Positions 36,538 to 44,310 of a DNA stretch of 64,000 nt are shown here, piece by piece. The stretch spans positions 3,227,195 through 3,291,194 of the forward strand of contig NC_011138.3 of NCBI RefSeq assembly GCF_000020585.3, written 5' to 3'. How positions within the stretch are numbered: position 1 is the stretch's first letter; every line of letters begins with the position of its first letter. The stretch comes from Alteromonas mediterranea DE. Its GTDB lineage: Bacteria > Pseudomonadota > Gammaproteobacteria > Enterobacterales > Alteromonadaceae. The notes below the pieces were generated by a model. That model was not told the origin of the DNA. It did not search any database and saw only the letters and a list, made by a program, of their open reading frames with translations. Both the position numbers and the translations under genes were made by a program.

Positions 36538-38331
36538 CTACTTATTGAAGTTTGTTATCATTGTTTTGAATTCGTCCATGGTGATGCCTGGCGTTTTCTT
36601 TGCCTGTTTTACATAAGTTGCGAAAAGCATCTCTGGCGTTATGTTTGGGCGACCTGCGTTTTGTAACTCGCGCGACAGCACCATGCCTTTTTCTATAAAT
36701 GCATCCGAAAGTGATTCGTTGCCTATTGCCCCTGCGGCTGATACCGCAGCACCAAGAACCGTAGGATTTATGTTGTGCACAACGCTTTCCCCTTCGCGGA
36801 AAGAAAACCAGTCTTGGTATTCGTCTGCCGCTTTTTCGCCAATACGACGCCCTGCAATAACTGTATTGATATTGTCAGAGTTAATAATGTCTTTACCCAA
36901 AATAGATTGCGCTTTTTGGAACTCATTTAACACTGACGACTCTGCGATAGCCCTTTCGTTTTCATCCATGTCGTCGTAATCTTCAACGGTTAATCGCGCC
37001 AAATGTCCTGCAACGCGTTCGTTTAAATCTAGCGTTTTAGCAGGGTCTGTTGGTTTCGCTTTCGCTGCACCGGCTGCGACGAGTAAATCTACTTTGGTTT
37101 TTTCCGCTTCTTTAGTGGTAGGGATATCCGCCGAACCAAAACGTGCGAAGTTTTGCCCTTGCTGCATGTCCCAGATTCCGCTAGACAGGTTCGTTACGAT
37201 AGTGTCGTATTTTTCTGTACCTGTTAAACGAGAACCTGATGCTGCTTTACCCACTTTTTGGATGGCTTTATCTTGCATCTCTGGGGTGACTTTACTCGGA
37301 TCAATAACGTAGTTCTTAGGTGCTTTAGCTATCGCACTCGGGTCTTGTAATTGCCTGATGTTCTCGGGTTTACCACTTGCGAGTGCTTTGATATTGGCTT
37401 TGTTTTGGTTAATAAGATCACGCTGGGCGTTAGTAACTGGCGATGCTTCCGCGTAGTTGTTAACCGCATCAGGACCTTTTTTAGTAAAGCTGCCCCATTC
37501 TGTTGGCATGCTTCTTTGCTGTGGTCTTGTAGTAGCTGTAGCTTCGGCACCCGACGTGAGTTCTAAGAACGATTGTCCTTGGTCCGGTGTAACTGATGTG
37601 TCAACCGGTACTGGCACTTCTTGTGGCGCAGGAGCAAAGCCTCCGCCAGTTTGGGTATACATTTGTGTTAATGCTTCCGGCGTTACACCTAATCGTTGGT
37701 TAAGCGTCTGCAGAGAGTTTTGGTAAAGCGCGTTTACCTGTGAGCCAGAGTATACTCGTTTGTAGGGGTTACCACCTTTAACAGACTGATAAGTTACTTC
37801 GTAGCTTCCGTCATTTAGGCGATTAGCCCCAAGTATCTGATCCTCACCTAATGCGCCGGTAGTATCCGTTCTGCGCAGTAATGACAGCACTTCGCGACCT
37901 TGACCTGCATCGTATAGTTCATCAACTGATTTTGCACGCACTGACTGGGTATTTGCATCGGGGGTGTAAAACATGCCCACGCCGTTGCGGAGAATTTGGT
38001 CGCGTTTTAGTGCGTCTGCTTCTTGGATTCCTAGGTCATGCAATTCTTGTTTTCTAGAATCTGTGTTACGCATAGTATATGCTTGTGCACTATACATATC
38101 ACCCATGTTGGCTTTGAACGTAGCATCGGTATTCGCGGCTTGTTGCTTAATACCTAAATCTACATCGACTTGATCTAGAGCGCGGCCTGCTTCTTTCTGA
38201 CGTGCGATTTCTTTAACGCGATTTAGTTGCGCAAGTTCGTTTCGATATTCTTCATCTAGATCTTGTTGACGTCTCGCGCTCTGATAATTTAGCGCGGTAG
38301 AAAGTAATTGTGCTGGATTAAAATCTGTCAT
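36538..38331 (-). CDS. Internal virion protein
   Basis: 597 residues with no domain I recognise. The first 110 residues are a charged helical stretch (DEEYRNELAQLNRVKEIARQ), followed by Gln/Pro-rich linkers and a helical C-terminal half. Its position between two other probable internal proteins and its composition match the T7 gp15 / P22 gp20 class of ejected proteins. Start codon is directly coupled to the gene ahead (1-base gap). Confidence 0.65.
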   Translation of the reverse strand: MTDFNPAQLLSTALNYQSARRQQDLDEEYRNELAQLNRVKEIARQKEAGRALDQVDVDLGIKQQAANTDATFKANMGDMYSAQAYTMRNTDSRKQELHDLGIQEADALKRDQILRNGVGMFYTPDANTQSVRAKSVDELYDAGQGREVLSLLRRTDTTGALGEDQILGANRLNDGSYEVTYQSVKGGNPYKRVYSGSQVNALYQNSLQTLNQRLGVTPEALTQMYTQTGGGFAPAPQEVPVPVDTSVTPDQGQSFLELTSGAEATATTRPQQRSMPTEWGSFTKKGPDAVNNYAEASPVTNAQRDLINQNKANIKALASGKPENIRQLQDPSAIAKAPKNYVIDPSKVTPEMQDKAIQKVGKAASGSRLTGTEKYDTIVTNLSSGIWDMQQGQNFARFGSADIPTTKEAEKTKVDLLVAAGAAKAKPTDPAKTLDLNERVAGHLARLTVEDYDDMDENERAIAESSVLNEFQKAQSILGKDIINSDNINTVIAGRRIGEKAADEYQDWFSFREGESVVHNINPTVLGAAVSAAGAIGNESLSDAFIEKGMVLSRELQNAGRPNITPEMLFATYVKQAKKTPGITMDEFKTMITNFNK

Positions 38332-38332
38332 T

Positions 38333-38911
38333 TTAAATACCCATTAATAGCATTGCGCCTGCTGTAGTCGCCAAGCCTAAGTTAGTTGAATCCGCCTGGG
38401 CCTGTCCGTTTAGGTATGCTTGCTCTCTTGAGCTCGCCATCCCTGTCCCATCTGCCAGGCCTTGAACTGCCGATTGTTGGTTATTTACCGCGATTGACAT
38501 TAAGTTAGATAGGTTTTCGAAATTCGATGTTTCTTGGTCTACCCTAGCGTTATTGACATTCGCGTCACCCTGTGCAGAAGCATTAACAGCATTTGTTCTT
38601 TGCATTAATTTTTGCTGCGCTGGAGTTAATGCAGTCACCCCACGACTTAGGTCCAGGTTTTGGTTCTTCGTGGTTTTTGCCAGCAACGATGCGGCGTCTT
38701 CTTTAGCGGTATCGATAAGCTCTGTTGAGTTTATCTCTCCGATCATTTGATCGATAAACGGTGAATAGTTTTTAGAGTAGTTTTGAGACATTTGTCTGTT
38801 GGCTTGTGCCAATGAAGTCTCTGCAGCCGAGTCTGAAAAAACGCTCGACAACGGTGTTGTTAGACTAGACATATATTGTTTTGTATTAACGCTAGGGAGT
38901 CGATTCAGCAT
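38333..38911 (-). CDS. Small internal virion protein, Ala/Gln-rich
   Basis: 192 residues, Ser/Ala/Gln/Asn-rich helices and a short hydrophobic C-terminus (LGLATTAGAMLLMGI). Layout and size resemble the 213-residue product encoded at 39384-40025 on the other side of the moron gene, so the two may be divergent paralogues. AAGG lies 9 bases before the ATG. It opens the internal-protein unit just below a perfect operator. Confidence 0.6.
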   Translation of the reverse strand: MLNRLPSVNTKQYMSSLTTPLSSVFSDSAAETSLAQANRQMSQNYSKNYSPFIDQMIGEINSTELIDTAKEDAASLLAKTTKNQNLDLSRGVTALTPAQQKLMQRTNAVNASAQGDANVNNARVDQETSNFENLSNLMSIAVNNQQSAVQGLADGTGMASSREQAYLNGQAQADSTNLGLATTAGAMLLMGI

Positions 38912-38925
38912 TTTTTCGGCCTTAC

Positions 38926-38942
38926 TATAATCATTGATTATA
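38926..38942. promoter_or_regulatory. Phage operator, perfect (TATAATCA-T-TGATTATA)
   Basis: It lies 15 bases upstream of the 192-residue virion gene (minus strand) and 15 bases from the -35 box of the divergent moron promoter, so a bound repressor could influence both directions. Confidence 0.8.
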
Positions 38943-38956
38943 TTTTAACACGCATA

Positions 38957-38984
38957 TTGACAATGAGCCATTTATCTCTAAGGT
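38957..38984 (+). promoter_or_regulatory. Probable moron promoter
   Basis: Consensus -35 TTGACA (38957-38962), 16 bases, then TAAGGT (38979-38984) as a weak -10. It faces the plus-strand gene at 39009, against the direction of the late operon. Confidence 0.45.
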
Positions 38985-39008
38985 AAAGTTTTATCTTAGG
39001 GAACAACG

Positions 39009-39401
39009 ATGAAACTACTTTATTTATTAGCCTTCATGCCGATGGTTTGCTCCGCTTATGATGGACTGGAGCAAGCCCAGATAATTATATGCGGTGTTAT
39101 AGCCGAAGACCTTAAAAACACTTACACCATGAAAGATTTGGACCCTGATGTGTTTTTCGATGAGTATAATAAGATCCAAGAAGAAACTGGGCTATGGACC
39201 GAACAAGGTAAGGAAAAATCGTACGCCCACGCTTCTTATGTCGCTAATAAGACTAAGACTGAATTTGCGGACCTAAATCCGGTCGGTAAAAGGCGCGACC
39301 CTGTATACCAGCTATTCAATGATATACATGATAGTTCATTCCATGCATGGGGTTTTTATAGCTGCGAGGGTATGTACCGGCGATTAAATGCCGGTGAATG
39401 A
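39009..39401 (+). CDS. Secreted moron protein on the opposite strand
   Basis: 130 residues with a Sec signal peptide at 1-16 (MKLLYLLAFMPMVCSA), then a small soluble domain with three further cysteines besides C14 and no recognised family. AGGGA precedes the ATG by 6 bases. It is the only plus-strand gene within 35 kb of minus-strand late genes, has its own promoter, and its end overlaps the convergent virion gene by 18 bases. These are features of a lysogenic-conversion gene expressed from the prophage; superinfection exclusion or an envelope/toxin role would fit. Function unknown. Confidence 0.8.
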   Translation: MKLLYLLAFMPMVCSAYDGLEQAQIIICGVIAEDLKNTYTMKDLDPDVFFDEYNKIQEETGLWTEQGKEKSYAHASYVANKTKTEFADLNPVGKRRDPVYQLFNDIHDSSFHAWGFYSCEGMYRRLNAGE

Positions 39402-40025
39402 TCCCAACGTCGGTGTGGGCATGTTTACTATTTTAGCCCCATTGTTGCCAGCGCCGAAATTACCTAACCATCCACGGCCGGTTGTTTGACCGGTCTTCAT
39501 GTCGAATTTACCGTTAGCAAAAATACCGTCATTATTGGCGTAGTTCATACCGCCTAGCATTGCGAGTGTAGCGACTGAACTAATCATATTAGACTCTTTT
39601 TGGGCGTCGCGTTGCATGTCTTGAAGTATTTCGTTGGTGTTGGTTTGTGCTAGAGCGCTGGTACCACTTTGAGCGGTTGTAGCCATACCTTTACCGACTC
39701 GAAGGGCATTCAATCGTTTGTTATCTAAATCTTGCTTACCTAACTGACGGGCGTTAGTTGCTCCGCGCATTTCCGCTGTTGCACCGGCGCGGTTTATGCC
39801 CAGGTCTGCTAAAACGTTGCCCGTTTTCATAGAGGCTGTAGCTTGGTTAGCATCGGCGTTGGCGCGGTTAAGAAGTTTTTGTGTGTTGTCTTTTGATACG
39901 CGCGCGAGATAAGGATCTTGCGCTGCAGCAAGAACTTTGTTGGCTTCATTAATATCCCTGATGCTTTGGGTGTATAAGTCGCGTTCGCCTTGCAATGCAG
40001 CCTGTTTTTTTGGACCTGATGCCAT
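39384..40025 (-). CDS. Small internal virion protein
   Basis: 213 residues: a charged helix (QGERDLYTQSIRDINEANKV), an Asn/Ala/Gln-rich helical middle, a short hydrophobic stretch (SSVATLAMLGGMNY) and a Gly-rich tail. Similar layout to the product at 38333-38911. Position suggests an internal core protein analogous to T7 gp14. Confidence 0.6.
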   Translation of the reverse strand: MASGPKKQAALQGERDLYTQSIRDINEANKVLAAAQDPYLARVSKDNTQKLLNRANADANQATASMKTGNVLADLGINRAGATAEMRGATNARQLGKQDLDNKRLNALRVGKGMATTAQSGTSALAQTNTNEILQDMQRDAQKESNMISSVATLAMLGGMNYANNDGIFANGKFDMKTGQTTGRGWLGNFGAGNNGAKIVNMPTPTLGSFTGI

Positions 40026-40026
40026 G

Positions 40027-40446
40027 TTAAACCTCTATCTCGTAAGTGCGTTCTGATTCTTTGAAACCATAACGTTCTGCCCTGCGTTGCCATCCTTTGC
40101 GTTTGGTTCTGAATACTATTTTTTCAGCCCCGGTGTTGCTTGCTATCTCTCGAATATAATCCATTGTTTCGTCTATGGTCTTGTCCGAGAGCGGCTTTGG
40201 TGCGTAGGCTAGCCATACCAAAATACCTTTTGTGTCGTGCTCATCTATGCTCTCGTGTAAAACAAAAAAGCCTACGTATTCGTAGTCTTCTAATATTAAA
40301 AGCATGATAGCTTCGCCTGACTCTATACTTGCTTGTACATAATCAGGGTTAGTGCCTGATTTAGCTTTCGGGCTAAATGCTTGCACCATAGACTTAACGT
40401 CTATTTGGTTTACGTTATCTTTGTTGATGACCTCGAACGTCACCAT
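40027..40446 (-). CDS. GNAT-fold acetyltransferase-like protein
   Basis: 139 residues with the order of strands and helices of a GNAT domain: YEYVGFFVLHE, GILVWLAYAP, then the helix TMDYIREIASNTGAEKIVF and the C-terminal RAERYGFKESERTYEIEV, typical of the last GNAT strands. Such genes sit at this place in several podophages. The acetyl-CoA-binding Q/RxxGxG/A loop is poor, so activity is uncertain. It overlaps the preceding gene by 7 bases. Confidence 0.65.
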   Translation of the reverse strand: MVTFEVINKDNVNQIDVKSMVQAFSPKAKSGTNPDYVQASIESGEAIMLLILEDYEYVGFFVLHESIDEHDTKGILVWLAYAPKPLSDKTIDETMDYIREIASNTGAEKIVFRTKRKGWQRRAERYGFKESERTYEIEV

Positions 40447-41042
40447 CTGAATCTCGCTTGTGTGGTTTTATTTTGTTTGCCGTTGATGCTTTTTTGCGCC
40501 TTGAACTTTTCTGATTCGTACATCGCTAGTGCGGCTTGTGCGATAGAAGGGTTCGACCATGTGCGTTCTGGCATACTGGTAAGGCGAAACACCGCCTGGT
40601 TAACAATAGCATCGACCCACCTATCCATTTGTGTGTCATCTAACTCATTAGCGTCACGGGTAGGTTTTACAGCAACACGCAGTGTTAGCGTACCCGATTG
40701 TTGCGGCGTAGGCGTAAGCGTTAGGGTGTTGTTTTGCTCATAAAACGAATCTGTTCTACCGTTCCCTTTACTCATGGCTTCTAGTGAATTAGGAATTATC
40801 GCGTTTAGCTTTTTACCATTAAGAGAAACGCTGAGCACCTGTGACAAAGTAGTGTCCAGTGGTGTGGGCGCAACATAACGGTTTTTTCCAGCTGTGACTG
40901 GAATATCTGTCGTATGAGTATAAACCGGTACTTCATTGAAAAACGTAATGGCGGCACGACGAAGTTCCCGAACTGCTATCATTTCTGGGCAGTTCGGGGC
41001 GTAGTGATTAACGTCTGGAAGAAGTTCGTCGAAAAATGCCAT
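40440..41042 (-). CDS. Head-tail connector-like protein
   Basis: 200 residues with helical ends and a beta-rich centre. The N-terminus FFDELLPDVNHYAPNCPEMI and the later FYEQNNTLTLTPTP are reminiscent of podophage connector proteins. The shared base with the preceding gene (ATG at 41042) and its place after capsid and adaptor genes support a neck role. Family assignment is by position. Confidence 0.55.
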   Translation of the reverse strand: MAFFDELLPDVNHYAPNCPEMIAVRELRRAAITFFNEVPVYTHTTDIPVTAGKNRYVAPTPLDTTLSQVLSVSLNGKKLNAIIPNSLEAMSKGNGRTDSFYEQNNTLTLTPTPQQSGTLTLRVAVKPTRDANELDDTQMDRWVDAIVNQAVFRLTSMPERTWSNPSIAQAALAMYESEKFKAQKSINGKQNKTTQARFRW

Positions 41043-41728
41043 TAACGTCTTTTACTTTTTTCTTGGTCCATGTTAGGCGTAGACGACAAATCAATTTCTG
41101 ATTTTGCACCTAGCGATTCACGGAACAACTGGTAGTGATTCACTGCGCGTTGTGCATTACCTGCATAACTTGAATCTTTCGTGTAACAGCGATAAAGCAC
41201 ATAGTCCACGATTTGGTTAGCGTAAATATCAGGTACTTTGATGTCTTCCCCAAGTGCTGCTAGAGGAGTCGGTGACGCAGAGTAAAGGATATTCACGTAG
41301 CCGGTTACTGATGGTTGTGGTGGATAAACGAAGTAACGCGTTGGATCGTCTTCATCAAAAATATAATGGAGTACCTCAACGTTAGCGTCGTCTACGTGCC
41401 AAGCTGGATTTTCAGCATCAAGGATTTCGCGATCTGTGATACGAATAACACGGCCCGGTGCATCAGACCCGTCGTTTTGGGCGCTCTGCATGTTTCGTGT
41501 TACGTTAAGTAGCATTACGCCATCGCTTGGGATGGTTTGTAATGTACCTGTGTTTAACTTAACGTTAGTATTCTTGGCGCCAGCACTAGGCTTTAACAGC
41601 ACGACTTCACGTTGTGCGTCGTTTACCCAGCCTAGCATTTCTGGATCTTTCCAGCGCATACCACCAGGAGTTGTTTCCTGTAAGATCAGGCGAACTTTGC
41701 GGATTAGTGAGTCTGCTGTAATAGCCAT
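41042..41728 (-). CDS. Head-tail adaptor-like protein (DUF6682 type)
   Basis: 228 residues; the N-terminal helices (ADSLIRKVRLILQETTPGGM and WVNDAQREVVLLKP) are the usual start of adaptor proteins that bind below the portal. A Pro-rich beta region and a helical C-terminus with a charged tail follow. Starts 11 bases after the small head gene. Confidence 0.65.
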   Translation of the reverse strand: MAITADSLIRKVRLILQETTPGGMRWKDPEMLGWVNDAQREVVLLKPSAGAKNTNVKLNTGTLQTIPSDGVMLLNVTRNMQSAQNDGSDAPGRVIRITDREILDAENPAWHVDDANVEVLHYIFDEDDPTRYFVYPPQPSVTGYVNILYSASPTPLAALGEDIKVPDIYANQIVDYVLYRCYTKDSSYAGNAQRAVNHYQLFRESLGAKSEIDLSSTPNMDQEKSKRR

Positions 41729-41738
41729 TTATTCGCCC

Positions 41739-41942
41739 TTACTTAGTCTTAGCAGCAGTCGAAGTGGTTTTAGAAGCAGGTTTAACTTCGGTTAAACGCG
41801 CAGCTAGGCATGCGTCGACAAGTGCAGGTTTGACTGCTTTCTCTTCACCAGCTTCAAACACAACTGCATAAGGTGGTGCTGAAACGCGGATTTCGAAATC
41901 AGTCGGATTTTTAAAAGTGGTCAATTCAATTTTTTGAGTCAT
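41739..41942 (-). CDS. Small head protein, possible capsid decoration
   Basis: 67 residues: a short beta domain (FEIRVSAPPYAVVFEAGEE) and an Ala/Lys/Thr-rich tail. I start at ATG 41942 (MTQKIELTTF), which has a ribosome site, not at the upstream frame opening. It directly follows the capsid gene, as small decoration or completion proteins often do. I do not recognise the family. Confidence 0.6.
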   Translation of the reverse strand: MTQKIELTTFKNPTDFEIRVSAPPYAVVFEAGEEKAVKPALVDACLAARLTEVKPASKTTSTAAKTK

Positions 41943-42001
41943 GGTAAAAATCTCGTAGTGGTAAGAAAGGAGCATCCTGCCCCGCCCTTACGACCCAACC
42001 T

Positions 42002-43117
42002 TTAGATAGCAGCGTCGATTACTGCTACGCCGAAGTCTTCAACCGAGCTGGTTACAGTAGAGTTAAACTTAGGCTTCAAGAAGCCACACATTTTGCCTAC
42101 TGAGATACCTACCTGGTTCTCATAATCGAAGCGATCTTCGTTCCAGTAAGGAGCACCGATGTCCGCGAACGCTAGTGCCTGTGCACCACACATAAGGATG
42201 CGCTGTCCGTCAACATCGCCAGCTGCGCCGAACTTGTTACCCGCACTTGCGCCTTTAGTGTTGAACACGTGACGGTATGAGTGGATCATCGCGCCGTCGA
42301 TCATGAACGTTTCACCGCCTGCGAACAGAGAGTTCGAGTCGCCGCGTACACCTGCGTTACGAGCGTTGGCAATAAAGTCAGCATCAAGCTTGAGCTTCGC
42401 CATACCCTGCGGGGTAAGGAAGAAGTGGAATGTCTCGCTACCGCCTTTGCCTTTAACACCACGGATGTAGTTGTCTTTAGCAAATGCCAGTGCTTGAACG
42501 ACGTGACGGTAGCCGAATGCATCTGAGCTGGTCAGTGAACTTTCAGTGCCTAGAACGATGTCCGAACCTGACACGCGGAGATGGCGGTTAGCTGTAGGAG
42601 CTGCAACGTCTGACGCGTATTCTAAGTCAGTTAGGTTTTGACCCGCTGATTTAGTTGGACGGTCACCGCCGTTATTCTTTTTATCGTAAGTTACGCCTGA
42701 TAGCGTCAAGAACGCTTGCTGGTCATAGCGGTCTGCTAGCCAGTAGCCTAGAACGTCACGTGACGTTTGACGGAAGTTAACGATAGACTTTTGATCAGCC
42801 ATGCGGCCGGTAGTACGGTTAGCGTTACGAAGTTGGTCGATCTGGATTACGGTATCGTAAGCTTTGATCTCTTCTTCGTTACCCTCTAGGTCATAATCAC
42901 CTGTTACACCGTCCCCTTCTAGGTCTGGTACAAGGGTTACAACTGCACGGGTACCGCGTTCGTCTTTAGTAAGTTCTGTTACTCGATGAATCATCGAGTC
43001 ATGTGAAGTCCCCATGAACTTCGTCATGAATGATTTTTCACGCGCTACTTTCCACACATCACGAGCCCAAACGGTCTTTTGTTCTGTGGTTAGCGCGGCA
43101 AAATTGGTCTTAGCCAT
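42002..43117 (-). CDS. Major capsid protein, N4 gp56 family
   Basis: 371 residues. The N-terminus (WARDVWKVAREKSFMTKFMG), the KDERGTRAVVTLVPDLEG strand segment and the conserved DQLRNANRTTGRMADQ stretch are hallmarks of the N4gp56/DUF4043 HK97-fold capsid family. AGAGG lies before the ATG. It is preceded by a 167-base leader with an operator and two hairpins, and follows the scaffold gene, as usual for tailed phages. Confidence 0.85.
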   Translation of the reverse strand: MAKTNFAALTTEQKTVWARDVWKVAREKSFMTKFMGTSHDSMIHRVTELTKDERGTRAVVTLVPDLEGDGVTGDYDLEGNEEEIKAYDTVIQIDQLRNANRTTGRMADQKSIVNFRQTSRDVLGYWLADRYDQQAFLTLSGVTYDKKNNGGDRPTKSAGQNLTDLEYASDVAAPTANRHLRVSGSDIVLGTESSLTSSDAFGYRHVVQALAFAKDNYIRGVKGKGGSETFHFFLTPQGMAKLKLDADFIANARNAGVRGDSNSLFAGGETFMIDGAMIHSYRHVFNTKGASAGNKFGAAGDVDGQRILMCGAQALAFADIGAPYWNEDRFDYENQVGISVGKMCGFLKPKFNSTVTSSVEDFGVAVIDAAI

Positions 43118-43199
43118 TTTAAGCCTCTAACTGTTAAGAAAAAATTCTGGTTTTGGTCGCGTGACGTGCGAAATACGAATTGTACAGGCGGGTCTTTTG

Positions 43200-43236
43200 A
43201 GTTCTGCCAGGAGAACTAGCCCCGTAACGTGGGGCT
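43200..43236 (-). promoter_or_regulatory. Two hairpins in the capsid mRNA leader
   Basis: AGTTCT/AGAACT with a 6-base loop (43200-43217) abuts AGCCCC/GGGGCT with a 7-base loop (43218-43236). Neither is followed by a T-run, so a terminator is unlikely; mRNA stabilisation or processing of the capsid transcript is possible. Confidence 0.45.
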
Positions 43237-43257
43237 ATATCGAGTTTATAAATATAT

Positions 43258-43274
43258 TATAATCAATGATTATA
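43258..43274. promoter_or_regulatory. Phage operator, perfect (TATAATCA-A-TGATTATA)
   Basis: It lies between scaffold and capsid genes, 141 bases upstream of the capsid start. It heads the capsid-connector-internal protein unit. Confidence 0.8.
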
Positions 43275-43284
43275 ATAGGTGCAA

Positions 43285-44310
43285 CTAAAGAATGTCACCA
43301 CGTAAACGGCGTAAGTCTTCTTCGCTTAGCTTTTCGAATTCCGCCTCGGGAATTTCTTCAATACTTCTGCGTGTTTTACCGGTTTCTAACTCGCCGGTAC
43401 TACGCGGCGGAGTCTTGATAGCTGCCTCTACGTTTTTCTTAATGTCTTTTTGCGGAGGCGGTGGTGCTTCTTGCTTTTGCTGTTCTTGCTTACCAGATAT
43501 GCCGTGCAAACGTAACGTAATATCTGACGCACGCTTTAGGGCCAAGTGACCTGGTTCGCCTTTAGCAATAAACGCGTCACGGATATCCAAGACTTCTTGC
43601 AGAATATCACTGTTAAAGTTTTCGCTTTCTTTGTTGAGTACGTCGTATTCCGCAACCAAACGATTGGCTTCTTCGTTCAATAACGCCTGTGCTTTTTCCG
43701 CGGCTGTCATTGTTTGGATGGTTTCCGTACTCGACTTAGTTGCATCTTTGACTGCTTTAGCGTTGGTCTTTTGAATTAGCTCTGCTATCTTGGTCGCGGC
43801 GTCTGCGACGTTGCCATCAAGGGCGCCGTTTAACGCTTCAGTTAGTTCTGCGTTCAGATCTAACTCTGGCTCTGCTGGTTCTGGGTCGGGTTCTTTTGAC
43901 TCAGGAGCTGACATGCGGTCCAACTGCTCTTGCAGAAGACGGAACTTTTCTTCGAAACCAGAAAGTTTTTCCTCCGCCGCTTTGCGTTTCTCCGATTCTT
44001 TTTTGAACCTGTCATAGGGGATCTTATTCCCTACCGGCGCTTCTTCTCGGCTTTCGCTACCATCATCTGGGTCTGGCGCTTGATCTCCCTCGCTGCCGTC
44101 ATCCTCCGGTATGTCGGTGTTTTCGGGTTCTCCACTAGTGTCGCTAGCTGGTGTATCTTCTGGCTGTACGTCTTCGATTTCTGGGGTGTCTTCGATGACA
44201 TCCCCGCGATCGATTTCACCGCTGTCATAATTCTCTGTATCAAGTTCATCGACAGTTCCTCCGAAATCGTTTAGTTCACCTACGCTAGGCTGATTGTTCT
44301 TTGGGTCCAT
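43285..44310 (-). CDS. Scaffolding protein
   Basis: 341 residues, strongly acidic N-terminal 80 residues (DTPEIEDVQPEDTPASDTSG), a central coiled coil (KKESEKRKAAEEKLSGFEEK) and a basic helical C-terminus, the classic composition of scaffold proteins. It overlaps the portal gene by 26 bases and precedes the capsid gene, the canonical place. Confidence 0.8.
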   Translation of the reverse strand: MDPKNNQPSVGELNDFGGTVDELDTENYDSGEIDRGDVIEDTPEIEDVQPEDTPASDTSGEPENTDIPEDDGSEGDQAPDPDDGSESREEAPVGNKIPYDRFKKESEKRKAAEEKLSGFEEKFRLLQEQLDRMSAPESKEPDPEPAEPELDLNAELTEALNGALDGNVADAATKIAELIQKTNAKAVKDATKSSTETIQTMTAAEKAQALLNEEANRLVAEYDVLNKESENFNSDILQEVLDIRDAFIAKGEPGHLALKRASDITLRLHGISGKQEQQKQEAPPPPQKDIKKNVEAAIKTPPRSTGELETGKTRRSIEEIPEAEFEKLSEEDLRRLRGDIL

